Source: Burkholderiales bacterium
Lineage (GTDB): Bacteria; Pseudomonadota; Gammaproteobacteria; Burkholderiales; Casimicrobiaceae
Reading direction: 5' to 3'
Assembly: GCA_016790165.1 (NCBI GenBank)
Contig: JAEUPL010000027.1
Span: 21,985-85,984 of the forward strand
DNA length: 64,000 bases
The number at the start of each line of letters is the position of its first letter. The first letter of the stretch is position 1. The position numbers and the translations under genes were made by a program. Below, piece after piece: positions 10,101 through 20,808 of the stretch. The notes below the pieces were generated by a model. That model made no database searches, was not told the DNA's origin, and saw nothing but the letters and a program-made list of their open reading frames with translations.

Positions 10101-11057
10101 CGAAAAGAGCGGCAGGATCTCGGTGCCCGGTTTCAGGCGGCGACGAAGGATGTCCTGGGTTTCGCGAATCTCGCGCTCTCCCGGCAGGAACACCAGCACA
10201 TCGCCCGGGCCGTGCGTCCAGAGTTCGTCGACGGCGTCAGCAATGGCTTCTTCGAGTTTCTCCTCGTCGTCGTCCTCGCTTTCGGTGGAGCGGTAAAGGA
10301 TATCGACCGGATAGGTGCGCCCGGAAACGGCAATCAACGGCGCCGGCTTGCCGTGACGATCCTGAAAATGCAGCGCAAAACGCTCGGCATCGATCGTCGC
10401 CGAGGTGATGATGACCTTCAAGTCCGGCCGTTTTGGCAGCAGTTGCCGCAGGTAGCCGAGCAGAAAATCAATATTCAGCGAGCGCTCGTGCGCCTCGTCG
10501 ATGATGATGGTGTCGTACGCATTCAGAAACCGATCGGTCTGCGTTTCCGCCAGCAGGATGCCATCGGTCATCAGCTTGATGAAGCCGTCCTGCGCGCCTT
10601 TTTCGGTGAAGCGGACCTTGTAGCCAACACTTTGGCCCACCTCCTCGCCCAACTCGCTGGCAATGCGCTCGGCGACGCTGCGCGCGGCAATGCGACGCGG
10701 CTGCGTGTGTCCAATCAGACCGTGTCGACCGCGCCCTGCCGCCAGCGCGATCTTGGGCAACTGCGTCGTCTTGCCAGAGCCGGTCTCGCCGGTGAGCACC
10801 ACCACCTGGTGGTTGCGGATCAGCGAGGCGACCTCGTCGGCACGCTCCGACACCGGCAGGCCCTCGGCGTAGGTGATCGCGGGGGAGCGCGCAAGGCGGT
10901 CGCGAAAGCGATCCTCAGCGCGCGCGATGTCGGCGGCGAGCTGGTCGGGCTTGAGCTGCCTGACCTTGCGCTGGATGCGCCAGTAGTCAGCGAGCAGCAT
11001 GGCGCGGCGGTCGAGCGTGCCGGCCGCACCGGATTGCAATTGCGTTGGGTCTGTCAT
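7113..11057 (-). CDS. hrpA: ATP-dependent RNA helicase HrpA (DEAH box)
   Basis: A 1314-residue DEAH-box RNA helicase, close to the 1300-residue E. coli HrpA. Motif I TGETGSGKTTQ spans residues 89-99, motif II DEAH 187-190, motif III SATIDAERF follows, and QRAGRCGRVGPG is motif VI. After the helicase core come the HA2/OB-fold region and a long DUF3418 C-terminal domain typical of HrpA. E. coli HrpA acts in translation-linked mRNA processing and ribosome quality control; that role is from the family, not shown here. No partner gene is adjacent. Confidence 0.96.
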   Translation of the reverse strand: MTDPTQLQSGAAGTLDRRAMLLADYWRIQRKVRQLKPDQLAADIARAEDRFRDRLARSPAITYAEGLPVSERADEVASLIRNHQVVVLTGETGSGKTTQLPKIALAAGRGRHGLIGHTQPRRIAARSVAERIASELGEEVGQSVGYKVRFTEKGAQDGFIKLMTDGILLAETQTDRFLNAYDTIIIDEAHERSLNIDFLLGYLRQLLPKRPDLKVIITSATIDAERFALHFQDRHGKPAPLIAVSGRTYPVDILYRSTESEDDDEEKLEEAIADAVDELWTHGPGDVLVFLPGEREIRETQDILRRRLKPGTEILPLFSRLSVQDQQRIFSGSNGRRVVLSTNVAETSLTVPGIRYVVDTGLARLNRYSVRNKVQLLQIEKVSQASANQRAGRCGRVGPGVCVRLYSEDDFKARSEFTDPEILRSSLAGVILRLASLGFGRVQAFPFIEPPSSRAIADGVAQLQELGALSGDASAPELTHIGRELARIPVDPRIGRMLIEAKRLAVLPEVLVIAAALSVPDPRERPFEARDAADRAHQWFKDAKSDFLSLLNVWKFFVDLREEGGHKRQVQACREKFLNWLRLREWRDLHGQLAQTLRELNWNTDGELAKEAPYEAFHRALLPGLLGNVGVRSDEGDFYLGARGIKFHPFPGSGVDKKGLKWLVAAELAETTRLYARTLAKIDPDWIESAAGDVVTRNYFEPKWDRPSGQVVASERVSLYGLAIVPRRRVNYSRIAPAEAHEIFAVALAMGEVETAAAFYAHNLKLVKDVQTLEDKARRTDVLVSEDTIAAFYKARIPGEISTRADLEKWLKAEEQTSLPPTERAELRGSRDQSLRLSREQLMRHGAEAITETQFPKTLKLGDFEAPVSYRFEPGHVMDGVTVRLPLPLLNAVEDRFASWLIPGLWREKIAVYLKALPKAERGRVQPVPDTVTAFLELATPREKPLPEALLDFLRDYLNLKLPTSVWDRIELPAHLALNFRVMDGEGNELAMGRDLGQLQQDLGQVARMAFQGSSATDATGAAVELEKTGLTGWTIATLPEGIPVKRAGRNVTAYPACVDEGATVAVRLFETAQEAARAHRKGVVRLISLELKQQLRNWEKGPSGFNQSALQLKTAIATDKLLADFLATLADRAIIGDDALPRDEKHYREQIARAKQRLPVVAEALGRTLTQVAEAYAALQGVLFSPAIRNKAIVPVLAAWRDRLIHPGFLAVTPWAQLPHLPRYLRALAKRLEKYQSMPERETRHAPLLADYWTDWQAELGRAGPAATAAMVGFRWQIEELNVSLFAQELKTPYPVSAKRLDKLWTEIVTAVG

Positions 11058-11316
11058 GCGAGCGCCGGATTCTACGGCACCGTCTAATGGCTTTCCCGCT
11101 GTGTCGACCGTTGAATGGTCGTTTCAGTGCATTTTTTTGTCAAGTCGACTTATGAACAAATCGCTATCAATACGCCGTGGAATGGTAGCTGCGTTGAAAA
11201 AGCCGTTGGTGCGCATCGCGGCTGACCTTCTGCGCGCCGCTCAGTCACGCGCTTGCGGCACCGCAACGTCGCTACACTGCTCTGGTTATCACTCACCCGC
11301 CAACGAGCGTTACTCG

Positions 11317-12897
11317 ATGAAAACACTGAATCGTCTGTTTGCCCTGACCGCCTGCGCCGCTGCGCTTGCGTCGTCAGCCGTCATCGCCAATCCACTGCGC
11401 TGGGCCGCCGCTGGTGACCCGCAGACGATGGACCCGCACTCGCAGAATGAAGGTCTGACCAACTCCGTCAACTCGCAGGTCTACGAATTTCTACTGATCC
11501 GCGACAAGAAGCTCAAGCTCGGTCCGGGCCTCGCCACAGAGTGGAAACAGATTGATCCGCTTACTTGGCAGTTCAAGCTGCGCAAAGGCGTGAAATTTCA
11601 CGATGGCTCCGATTTCACGGCCGATGACGTTGTGTTCAGCATGGAGCGCGCCAAGCACGCCAACTCGCAGGTCCGCGTATACGCCAATCAGGCCGGGACT
11701 GCCAGAAAGGTCGACTCACACACCGTCGAGTTCAAACTGGCGCAGATCAATCCCATCTTTCTCGATCACGTCAATGCGCTGATGATAATGAGCAAGTCGT
11801 GGTGCGAGAAAAACAACGCGACGACGCCGCTCGACTACAAGAACAAAGAAGAGAAATTCACTTCGCTCAACGCCAACGGGACCGGCCCCTATCGTCTCGT
11901 GAGTCGCCAGCCCGACGTGAAGACGATCTGGAAGAAAAACGATGCCTGGTGGGGTAAACACGAGGGCAACATCACCTCGGTGACCTATTCGTCGATCAAG
12001 AACGACGCCACGCGCGTCGCCGCGCTGATCTCGGGCGAGGTGGATTTCATCCTCGATCCGCCGCCGCAGGACCTCGAGCGGCTTGAAAAGACAGCGAACG
12101 TCAAAGTCATCAATGGCATCGAAAACCGCGTGGTCTTCATCGGCATGGATCAGGCGCGCGATGAGTTGCTGTACTCCAGCGTGAAGGGCAAGAACCCCTT
12201 CAAGGACAAGCGCGTTCGCCAGGCCATGTATCAGGCCATTGACATCGACACCATCAAGGCCAAACTCATGCGCGGTCAGGCCTACCCGACGGGTGGCATC
12301 ACACCGTCACCGCTCGGTGCCTACAACGATCCAGCCATCGAGAAACGTCGCCCCTACGACGTTGCCGCCGCCGGCAAGTTGATGGCGGACGCTGGCTATC
12401 CGCAGGGCTTCGAAGTCACGATGCACTGCCCGAACAACCGCTACATCAACGACGAGAAAATCTGCCAGGCACTCGCCGCGATGTGGGCCAAGATTGGCAT
12501 CAAGGTCAAGCTCGACGCGCAGCCGCGCGCCGTTTACTTCCCGCGCCTCGACAAGCTCGATGTGTCGCTGTACATGCTCGGCTGGGGCGGCGCGATCACC
12601 GATGCGGAAACCACCTTGACACCCGTGCTGCGCAACCGCCAGCCGGGTGGCATCGGTGACTACAACTACGGCAATTACAAGAACGCCAAACTCGATGCAG
12701 CGGCTGCGGCATCGAGCAAGGAGGGGGATGCGAAGAAGCGGGAAACGCTGGTCAAGGAAGCGCTGCTCGCGCACAACGACGAGATCAACCATTTGCCGCT
12801 GCACCGCCAGGTCATCCCGTGGGCCTCGCGCAACAACCTGACGGTGGTGCACCGCGCCGACAACTATCTGCAGTATGAGTGGATTTCGCTGAAGTAG
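11317..12897 (+). CDS. ABC transporter substrate-binding protein, oligopeptide/dipeptide type (SBP_bac_5)
   Basis: A 526-residue periplasmic binding protein. The start MKTLNRLFALTACAAAL at 11317 gives a standard Sec signal ending near AVIA-N. The mature part has the family 5 hallmarks PQTMDPHSQNEG, LATEWKQIDPLTWQFKLRKGVKFHDG and DKRVRQAMYQAID, so it probably binds oligopeptides, dipeptides or a similar ligand. No permease or ATPase gene lies nearby, so it is an orphan binding protein in this window. A strong Rho-independent terminator follows at 12919-12949. Confidence 0.92.
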   Translation: MKTLNRLFALTACAAALASSAVIANPLRWAAAGDPQTMDPHSQNEGLTNSVNSQVYEFLLIRDKKLKLGPGLATEWKQIDPLTWQFKLRKGVKFHDGSDFTADDVVFSMERAKHANSQVRVYANQAGTARKVDSHTVEFKLAQINPIFLDHVNALMIMSKSWCEKNNATTPLDYKNKEEKFTSLNANGTGPYRLVSRQPDVKTIWKKNDAWWGKHEGNITSVTYSSIKNDATRVAALISGEVDFILDPPPQDLERLEKTANVKVINGIENRVVFIGMDQARDELLYSSVKGKNPFKDKRVRQAMYQAIDIDTIKAKLMRGQAYPTGGITPSPLGAYNDPAIEKRRPYDVAAAGKLMADAGYPQGFEVTMHCPNNRYINDEKICQALAAMWAKIGIKVKLDAQPRAVYFPRLDKLDVSLYMLGWGGAITDAETTLTPVLRNRQPGGIGDYNYGNYKNAKLDAAAAASSKEGDAKKRETLVKEALLAHNDEINHLPLHRQVIPWASRNNLTVVHRADNYLQYEWISLK

Positions 12898-12918
12898 CAG
12901 AAACGCGCTCACCCTGAC

Positions 12919-12949
12919 ACAGGCCGCATAATGCGGCCTGTTTCGTTTT
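12919..12949 (+). terminator. Rho-independent terminator after the peptide-binding protein
   Basis: An 11-bp perfect stem (12919-12929 with 12931-12941, closing on a very short loop so the tip will be open) is followed by TTCGTTTTG. It sits between the binding-protein stop at 12897 and the next start at 12970. Confidence 0.85.
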
Positions 12950-12969
12950 GCCCTCCCGGAGCAGTGAAC

Positions 12970-13968
12970 ATGCGCATGCGCGTCGGCTGGTTCAACGTAG
13001 AAAACCTGTTTACCCGGTACGCTTTTGGCAACCCGGTCAGCGAGGCGCTGCCCTACGATCGTCAAGTCATCGCAGTGGGCGTCACCGCCGTCGACCGTGG
13101 CACCGATGGCGCCGACGGCAACATCGCCCTCGCTGGCATGCAGCGCGACAATACCGCCCGCGTCATCCTCGACATGCTTCCCGATGTGCTTGGCGTGTCC
13201 GAAGTCGAGAATCTCGCTGCGCTGCGCATCTTCAACCAGCAGTACCTCTCGCACTACTTCGATCGGCTGTTTCTGGTGGATGGCAACGACGGCCGCGGTA
13301 TCGACGTGGGTCTCTGCATTCGCAAAGGCTTCCAGGCCCAGGTGCTGGGTCTTCGCTCGCACACCCATGAAACCCTCGAGCCCGGCCAGAGCGTGGAGTG
13401 GGGCGTCGTCAGCGACGACGGCGGCCCGGTGTATCTTGCACGCAATGCCCTTTTCTCGCGCGATTGCCTTGAAGTCGATGTGCAGATCGCCGGACGGGTC
13501 GTGACTTTTCTGTGCAATCACTTCAAGTCGCAGGGCAAGAGCGCACGGCGCGAGCAATTGCCACCGGATGAGTTGCGCGCACGACAGGCCGCCCGCGTGG
13601 CCGAGCTGGCACGCGAGGCGCAGGCCGCAGGCAAACTGCCCATCGTGCTGGGCGACTTGAATGTTGACAACACGCACCCGCAACGAGGGCAATCGCTGGC
13701 CGCGCTCATGAACAGCGGCCTCAGCGACAGCTTTGGCGACCTGCCGCCGGACGAGCGCTGGACGCACTACTACGTTGTGGGGCAGGACGTATCGCGCCTC
13801 GACTACATCCTGCACGACCCGACATTGCGTCGCGTTGAGCGCAGCATCAACCGCCGCGGCATCACGCTCAAGTGTCGGCAATACACCGGCGAGCGCTACC
13901 CGACGGTGGGCTACGCACACAACGCGGCGAGTGATCATGCCGGGCTGTGCGTCGAGTTCGCCGTTTGA
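12970..13968 (+). CDS. Endonuclease/exonuclease/phosphatase-fold protein
   Basis: A 332-residue protein of the EEP (DNase I-like) superfamily with no export signal. Metal and catalytic motifs are visible: WFNVENLF at the N-terminus, SEVENLAAL (catalytic Glu), HFKSQGKS, VLGDLNVDN, RLDYILHD and AASDHAGL (final Asp-His pair). The substrate cannot be told; family members cleave nucleic acids, phospholipids or other phosphodiesters. The ATG at 12970 is preferred over one at 12931 because GGAG sits 9 bp upstream and the upstream ATG lies inside the terminator hairpin. Confidence 0.85.
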   Translation: MRMRVGWFNVENLFTRYAFGNPVSEALPYDRQVIAVGVTAVDRGTDGADGNIALAGMQRDNTARVILDMLPDVLGVSEVENLAALRIFNQQYLSHYFDRLFLVDGNDGRGIDVGLCIRKGFQAQVLGLRSHTHETLEPGQSVEWGVVSDDGGPVYLARNALFSRDCLEVDVQIAGRVVTFLCNHFKSQGKSARREQLPPDELRARQAARVAELAREAQAAGKLPIVLGDLNVDNTHPQRGQSLAALMNSGLSDSFGDLPPDERWTHYYVVGQDVSRLDYILHDPTLRRVERSINRRGITLKCRQYTGERYPTVGYAHNAASDHAGLCVEFAV

Positions 13969-14134
13969 TCGTTCCCGACGGGCGCCGAACGGGTACCGAA
14001 CGATGGCGTCGCGTGTTGGCCACCGCTCACGCCGTACTCACATGTCATAATTTTGGCCGCTGGGTCGCAACCGTGTCCCCCTCATCCTTGCGCCAAGGCA
14101 CGAACCGCGCGCGCTGTCACACATCGTAAACAAC

Positions 14135-16066
14135 ATGGTCTCTCTAACGCGAATCCGCTCCCTGTTTTTTCGCCTCGCTACACTCCTCGCCGTCGGGTGC
14201 GCAGGCGCCGCGCAGGCGCAGTCCACGAACGTCGTGGAGTACTACGTCGCATCGCTCGACAGCTACTTCATTACGGCACGCGCGGGCGAAATTGCCGCGC
14301 TCGACGCGCAGCCAGCAGAGTTCATCCGGACCGGCGTGACGTTCAGCGCGTTTGGGGCGTCGACTACCGGCAGCGGAGTCGATTCAATCTGTCGGTACTA
14401 CATCAAGCTCAATACTCCTCCGGTGAGCAGCCATTTCTATGGGGTGCGCAGCACGGACTGCGCAGCTCTCGCGGCCTCGGTTCCATCCGGGTTCACGTAT
14501 GAGGGGCTAGACTTTTCGGTGTACACCGCCATCAACGGCAGTTGCCCGGCAGCAGCGGCAACGCCGGTGTACCGCTTGCTTCGTCTGGGCGACAGTGGGC
14601 GCAACCCCAATCATCGCTACACGGCGTCGAGCGCGACGTACAACCAGTTCATTTCGCAGGGATGGCGTGGCGAAGGCGTCGCCTTTTGCGTGGCGTCCGC
14701 GACGACCGCGACGTTCAAGGTAGGGACTGATTTCGCGACCTGTGCGACCAAGCCGCCAGTGAGTCCCACAGCGAGCTACCGAATGCCGTCTGCGCTTGCA
14801 AGCAGTAGCTGCGGGCTCGACAGCCAGAAGACCTGGGTCCGCTCGCTCGCGGACATGTCCTACCTGTGGGCGACGCAAAGCCCCCGCCCTGATCCCACCA
14901 CGTACAACACGGTCGCGTCCTATTTCAACGATATCCTCTTCAAGCCAACCGACCGTTACAGCTGGTTCGATGATGCTGCGTCCACCTACGACTCATTCTC
15001 GGGAGCGCCGACGATTCGCCTCGGGTACGAAGTCGGCCTGGCCAGAATGGACGCCGGAACACTGGTAATACGGCGTGTCGAACCGAACACGCCAGCGAGT
15101 CGCGCCGGGTTGAACCGCGGAACGCTCATTTCCGCCATTAACGGACAGGCCGTCGGTCCCTCGCTCACGTCCGCCCAATACAGCGCGCTCTACCCCACCG
15201 TGTCAGGAACGATCACGACCCTAACCGTGAAGCTGCGGGGTGCGTCGCAGTGGACGACGGTCGCACTGCTGGCCGACCTGGCGAGCAGCGGCGTCGAGAT
15301 CACAGTGGACAACGCGCTACTGCTTACCAGTTCAAACGGCAAAAAAGTCGGCTACTTCGCCTTTCACGGCTTCTACTCTCAGTCGTCAGCGGAACTCGTC
15401 TCAACGCTCACGGCGATGAAAAGTGCCGGTGTGCAGGATGTTGTCCTCGATCTTCGCTACAACGGTGGCGGATACGTGGCAGTCGCCAACGAACTCGCCA
15501 GCATGCTTGGCGGAGATCGCGTGCGTGGGCAGGTGTTCAACAAGACTCGCTTCACCGAACTGCAACCCGGAACCGCCAGTTCGGAGCTGTTCGACGTCAT
15601 GGGCGTGCCAGAGGCGTCGCGATTGCATCTCCCGCGCCTGTTTGTGCTTGTCACGAACCGCTCGGCCAGCGCGTCCGAACTGGTGATCAATAGTTTGAAA
15701 CCGTTTCTTGATGTGGTATTGATCGGGAGCACGACGTACGGCAAGCCGGTGGGGTCCTATCTGCACCCGTTCACACGCAGCGGCAACTGCGGGCAGATGT
15801 ACGCCATGATTGGCTTCGAAGGGGTGAACGCCTGCGATTCGGGGCAGTACTACAACGGAATCGCGCCGACCTGTTTCGTGCTGGATGATCTCAGTCGTGA
15901 CCTGGGCGATGTCAACGAACTCATGCTCGCTGGTGCGCTGCGCTATGCAGACACCGGCACTTGTGCGAGCAGCGCAGCCGCACAAGACGCGCTCAAGAAG
16001 TCGTATGTTCCCCTCGACTCACTGGAGCCCGCCCGACGCACTGGTGCGATCTACAACGCTCGCTGA
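14135..16066 (+). CDS. Secreted S41 family C-terminal processing peptidase with PDZ and DUF5648-like repeats
   Basis: A 643-residue exported protein. A Sec signal (about residues 1-28, ending QAQS) is followed by two repeats resembling DUF5648 modules (YYVASLDSYFITARAGEIAAL near residue 35; PVYRLLRLGDSGRNPNHRYTASS near 145). A PDZ-like segment follows (GTLVIRRVEPNTPASRAGL, about 310-330), then the S41 protease core: VVLDLRYNGGGY, the nucleophile Ser in NRSASASELVIN, and the general-base Lys in TTYGKPVGSY. S41 enzymes degrade or process proteins in the periplasm or outside the cell. The added DUF5648-like modules suggest surface or substrate targeting. Confidence 0.85.
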   Translation: MVSLTRIRSLFFRLATLLAVGCAGAAQAQSTNVVEYYVASLDSYFITARAGEIAALDAQPAEFIRTGVTFSAFGASTTGSGVDSICRYYIKLNTPPVSSHFYGVRSTDCAALAASVPSGFTYEGLDFSVYTAINGSCPAAAATPVYRLLRLGDSGRNPNHRYTASSATYNQFISQGWRGEGVAFCVASATTATFKVGTDFATCATKPPVSPTASYRMPSALASSSCGLDSQKTWVRSLADMSYLWATQSPRPDPTTYNTVASYFNDILFKPTDRYSWFDDAASTYDSFSGAPTIRLGYEVGLARMDAGTLVIRRVEPNTPASRAGLNRGTLISAINGQAVGPSLTSAQYSALYPTVSGTITTLTVKLRGASQWTTVALLADLASSGVEITVDNALLLTSSNGKKVGYFAFHGFYSQSSAELVSTLTAMKSAGVQDVVLDLRYNGGGYVAVANELASMLGGDRVRGQVFNKTRFTELQPGTASSELFDVMGVPEASRLHLPRLFVLVTNRSASASELVINSLKPFLDVVLIGSTTYGKPVGSYLHPFTRSGNCGQMYAMIGFEGVNACDSGQYYNGIAPTCFVLDDLSRDLGDVNELMLAGALRYADTGTCASSAAAQDALKKSYVPLDSLEPARRTGAIYNAR

Positions 16067-16311
16067 CACGGGCGATTGAACGTGCCGGGTCGCCGCACGA
16101 CAGCGCGGTGCGACGCCTATTGCGAGAAGCCTGCGGCGTCCTCCAGCGATTACCCCGTCGCCTCGCGTTGCCTAACCGACGCGGCGCTTTCCGCGCCTCG
16201 TTTGCGTGTCGTCGCCACTCGCGTCGCCGCATATACTGCAACACTCGGCACGACAGTCGTTGCGTTGTGTCGCCGCCCTCTTTCCGACAGTCAACCCACA
16301 GGGGAACTCGC

Positions 16312-18372
16312 GTGAATCACTACAAGATTTCGACACTTTCCGCCGCCACATTCGCCGCACTCACGCTTGCTGGGTGCGGTTCCGACAGCATCGTCACCGT
16401 CAACAGTCTGCCAACGTTTGTCGCTGGCACGCCGCAACGTCTTCCCGTCGACGGCAGCAGCAACGATCTGCTTACCGCGGGCCTTGGCAAGAGTGGGCTC
16501 CAGAGCGCGGTGTCACCCACGATCAACGATCCGCTGAACCCAACCGCCGCCGAGTTGCGCCGCCTGGCGATCTATAACAACTACCGTGCGCTGGTGGATA
16601 TGACCACCAACGGCGGTTACGGCGTGCTCTACGGCCCGAACGTTGACGCCAACGGGGTTGCCGGCAGCGGTGAGGGCAAGATCGGCGGGGTGGAGTACAT
16701 GGCCTATGCCGACGACGGCAGCGGCAAGCAGAATGTCACGATGGTGGTGCAGATTCCGGCCACCTTCAACGCCAGCGCGCCGTGCATCGTCTCGGCGGCG
16801 TCTTCCGGCTCGCGCGGGGTGTACGGTGCAATTGCAACCGCAGGTGAGTGGGGGCTGAAGAAGGGGTGTGCGGTCGCCTACACCGACAAAGGCACCGGAA
16901 ACGGCGCGCATGACCTGGCGACGAATACCGTGTTTGACATGTTCGGTCGCCCGACGACCAATGTAGCGGGCGCGCAATTTGCGGCGACTGTACCGTCCGG
17001 CACCGCGCCGAACAACCGCATCGCCGTCAAGCACGCTCACTCGCAGCAAAACCCGGAAAAGGACTGGGGAAAATTCACGCTTCAGGCCATCAAGTTCGCG
17101 TTTTTCGCTCTGAACGAGGAACTGGCGCCCAAGGTCAACGGCGCAGCGACGGTCAAGTTCGTTCCCGACAACACCCTCGTCATCGCCTCCAGTGTTTCCA
17201 ACGGCGGCGGCGCTGCGCTCATGGCTGCAGAGCTCGACAGCGAGAACCTGATTGACGGCGTCGCCGTCGGAGAGCCACAAATCCAGCCGGATGGCTCAGG
17301 TGGAGCTTCCGTCAAGTTTGGCGGCAACACGGTGACCGGTGGCGGCAAGAGCTTGTACGACTACACCACGCAGGCCATGCTTTACCAGCCCTGCGCGGCG
17401 ATCTCGACCCAGCTGGCCGGTGCGCCGGGCGCGGCCTTCATCGTGGGCATCTCGGCGCAGGCACGCTGCGCGTCTTTGGTCCAGAAAGGTCTGCTCACTG
17501 GCGCCAACGCCAACGAGCAAGCCGATAACGCGCTGGCCAAGCTGCGTGCAGCCGGCTGGCTGCCTGAATCGGATCTGTTGCACGCGTCGCACTTTGCGTT
17601 TGCCGTGCCGGCGATTGCCGTGACGTACGCCAACACGTACGCTCAGGCCAACGTCGCCGACAATCTCTGTGGCTATGGGTTTGCCGCTACAGGCGCCGAC
17701 TTCAAACCGACGGCGGTCAGCGCAGCGGCATTTGCCCGCCTGTTTGGCACCGGCAACGGCGTGCCACCCACGAGTGGCATCAACATCGTCAATTTCAACA
17801 GTGCGCTCGGCCCAATCATCGAAGGCGCCGGTTCGCTGTCAGCCGGTTCGGTCGCCGACTACAACCTCGATGGCGCACGCTGTCTGGCCGACAAGCTGAG
17901 CAACGGCACGGTGGCTGCAAATATCAAGGCCGTACAACGCAGCGGCAAGTTGCAAGGCAAGCCGACGATCATCGTGCATGGCCGCAACGATGCCCTCGTC
18001 CCGGTGAACCATTCCTCGCGGCCGTATGTGGCCCAGAGCAAGGTGAACGACGCCAACAGCAAACTCGCCTACATTGAAGTCACCAACGCACAGCACTTTG
18101 ACGCGTTCGTTGGCAACGCTGCCCTGCCGGGCTTCGACACGCGCTTCATTCCGCTTCACGTCTACTACGTTCGCGCCATGGACGCGATGTACGACACACT
18201 GAAGAACGGCAAAGCGCTGCCGCCGTCGCAGGTGGTCCGCACAACTCCACGTGGCGGTACGCCGGGCGCCGCGCCTGCGATCACTGCGGCCAACGTGCCG
18301 GCGATCAGTGCGGCTCCTGCTGCGGCAGATGCGATCACCTTCAGCGGTAACACCTTGTCGATTCCGCAGTAG
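16312..18372 (+). CDS. 3-hydroxybutyrate-oligomer hydrolase family lipoprotein
   Basis: A 686-residue protein that resembles D-(-)-3-hydroxybutyrate oligomer hydrolase (3HBOH family), which splits 3HB dimers and oligomers during polyhydroxybutyrate use. The nucleophile Ser is expected in ASSVSNGGGAAL near residue 300, with IIVHGRNDALVPVNHSSRPYV (acid) and NAQHFDAF (His) later. The N-terminus has a lipoprotein signal with lipobox LAGC at about residues 18-21, so it is probably membrane-anchored outside the cytoplasm. The start is a GTG at 16312 with AGGGG 8 bp upstream; the longer frame lacks a usable start near the signal. Confidence 0.85.
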   Translation: MNHYKISTLSAATFAALTLAGCGSDSIVTVNSLPTFVAGTPQRLPVDGSSNDLLTAGLGKSGLQSAVSPTINDPLNPTAAELRRLAIYNNYRALVDMTTNGGYGVLYGPNVDANGVAGSGEGKIGGVEYMAYADDGSGKQNVTMVVQIPATFNASAPCIVSAASSGSRGVYGAIATAGEWGLKKGCAVAYTDKGTGNGAHDLATNTVFDMFGRPTTNVAGAQFAATVPSGTAPNNRIAVKHAHSQQNPEKDWGKFTLQAIKFAFFALNEELAPKVNGAATVKFVPDNTLVIASSVSNGGGAALMAAELDSENLIDGVAVGEPQIQPDGSGGASVKFGGNTVTGGGKSLYDYTTQAMLYQPCAAISTQLAGAPGAAFIVGISAQARCASLVQKGLLTGANANEQADNALAKLRAAGWLPESDLLHASHFAFAVPAIAVTYANTYAQANVADNLCGYGFAATGADFKPTAVSAAAFARLFGTGNGVPPTSGINIVNFNSALGPIIEGAGSLSAGSVADYNLDGARCLADKLSNGTVAANIKAVQRSGKLQGKPTIIVHGRNDALVPVNHSSRPYVAQSKVNDANSKLAYIEVTNAQHFDAFVGNAALPGFDTRFIPLHVYYVRAMDAMYDTLKNGKALPPSQVVRTTPRGGTPGAAPAITAANVPAISAAPAAADAITFSGNTLSIPQ

Positions 18373-18456
18373 CAAGCGAACCCGTCGCCCATCCTGGCGA
18401 CGTCGTCGCGTAGAGCCGCCGCTCAAAACAGGGCGGCGCGTCGCGGCGCAGGAACG

Positions 18457-20564
<2,108 letters not shown>

Positions 20565-20808
20565 CGCCGACACCATCACTCGCCCCGCGCCTAATCCGGG
20601 GCTCGCAAATCGTTCCAAACGCCGGGGGACGCCACAAACGCAACACTGCGCTGCCTGTGCCGATGGGTGCGGCAAATTGGGGTGGCACGCTGCACTGCAA
20701 AACGCCTAACATCAGCGATTGAATCCGCCAGACGCTGAGCTTTTCTTCGTCTGGCCGTCACGTTTACGCAGCGCTATGCGGCTGCCGCAAGGAACCATGG
20801 AGGAAATC

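Noticed and set aside
12307-13938. A 543-codon open frame on the minus strand
   Set aside because: It lies antisense to two well-supported genes (the peptide-binding protein and the EEP protein), crosses a terminator, and has Val/Ala/Arg/His-rich composition typical of shadow frames in GC-rich DNA.
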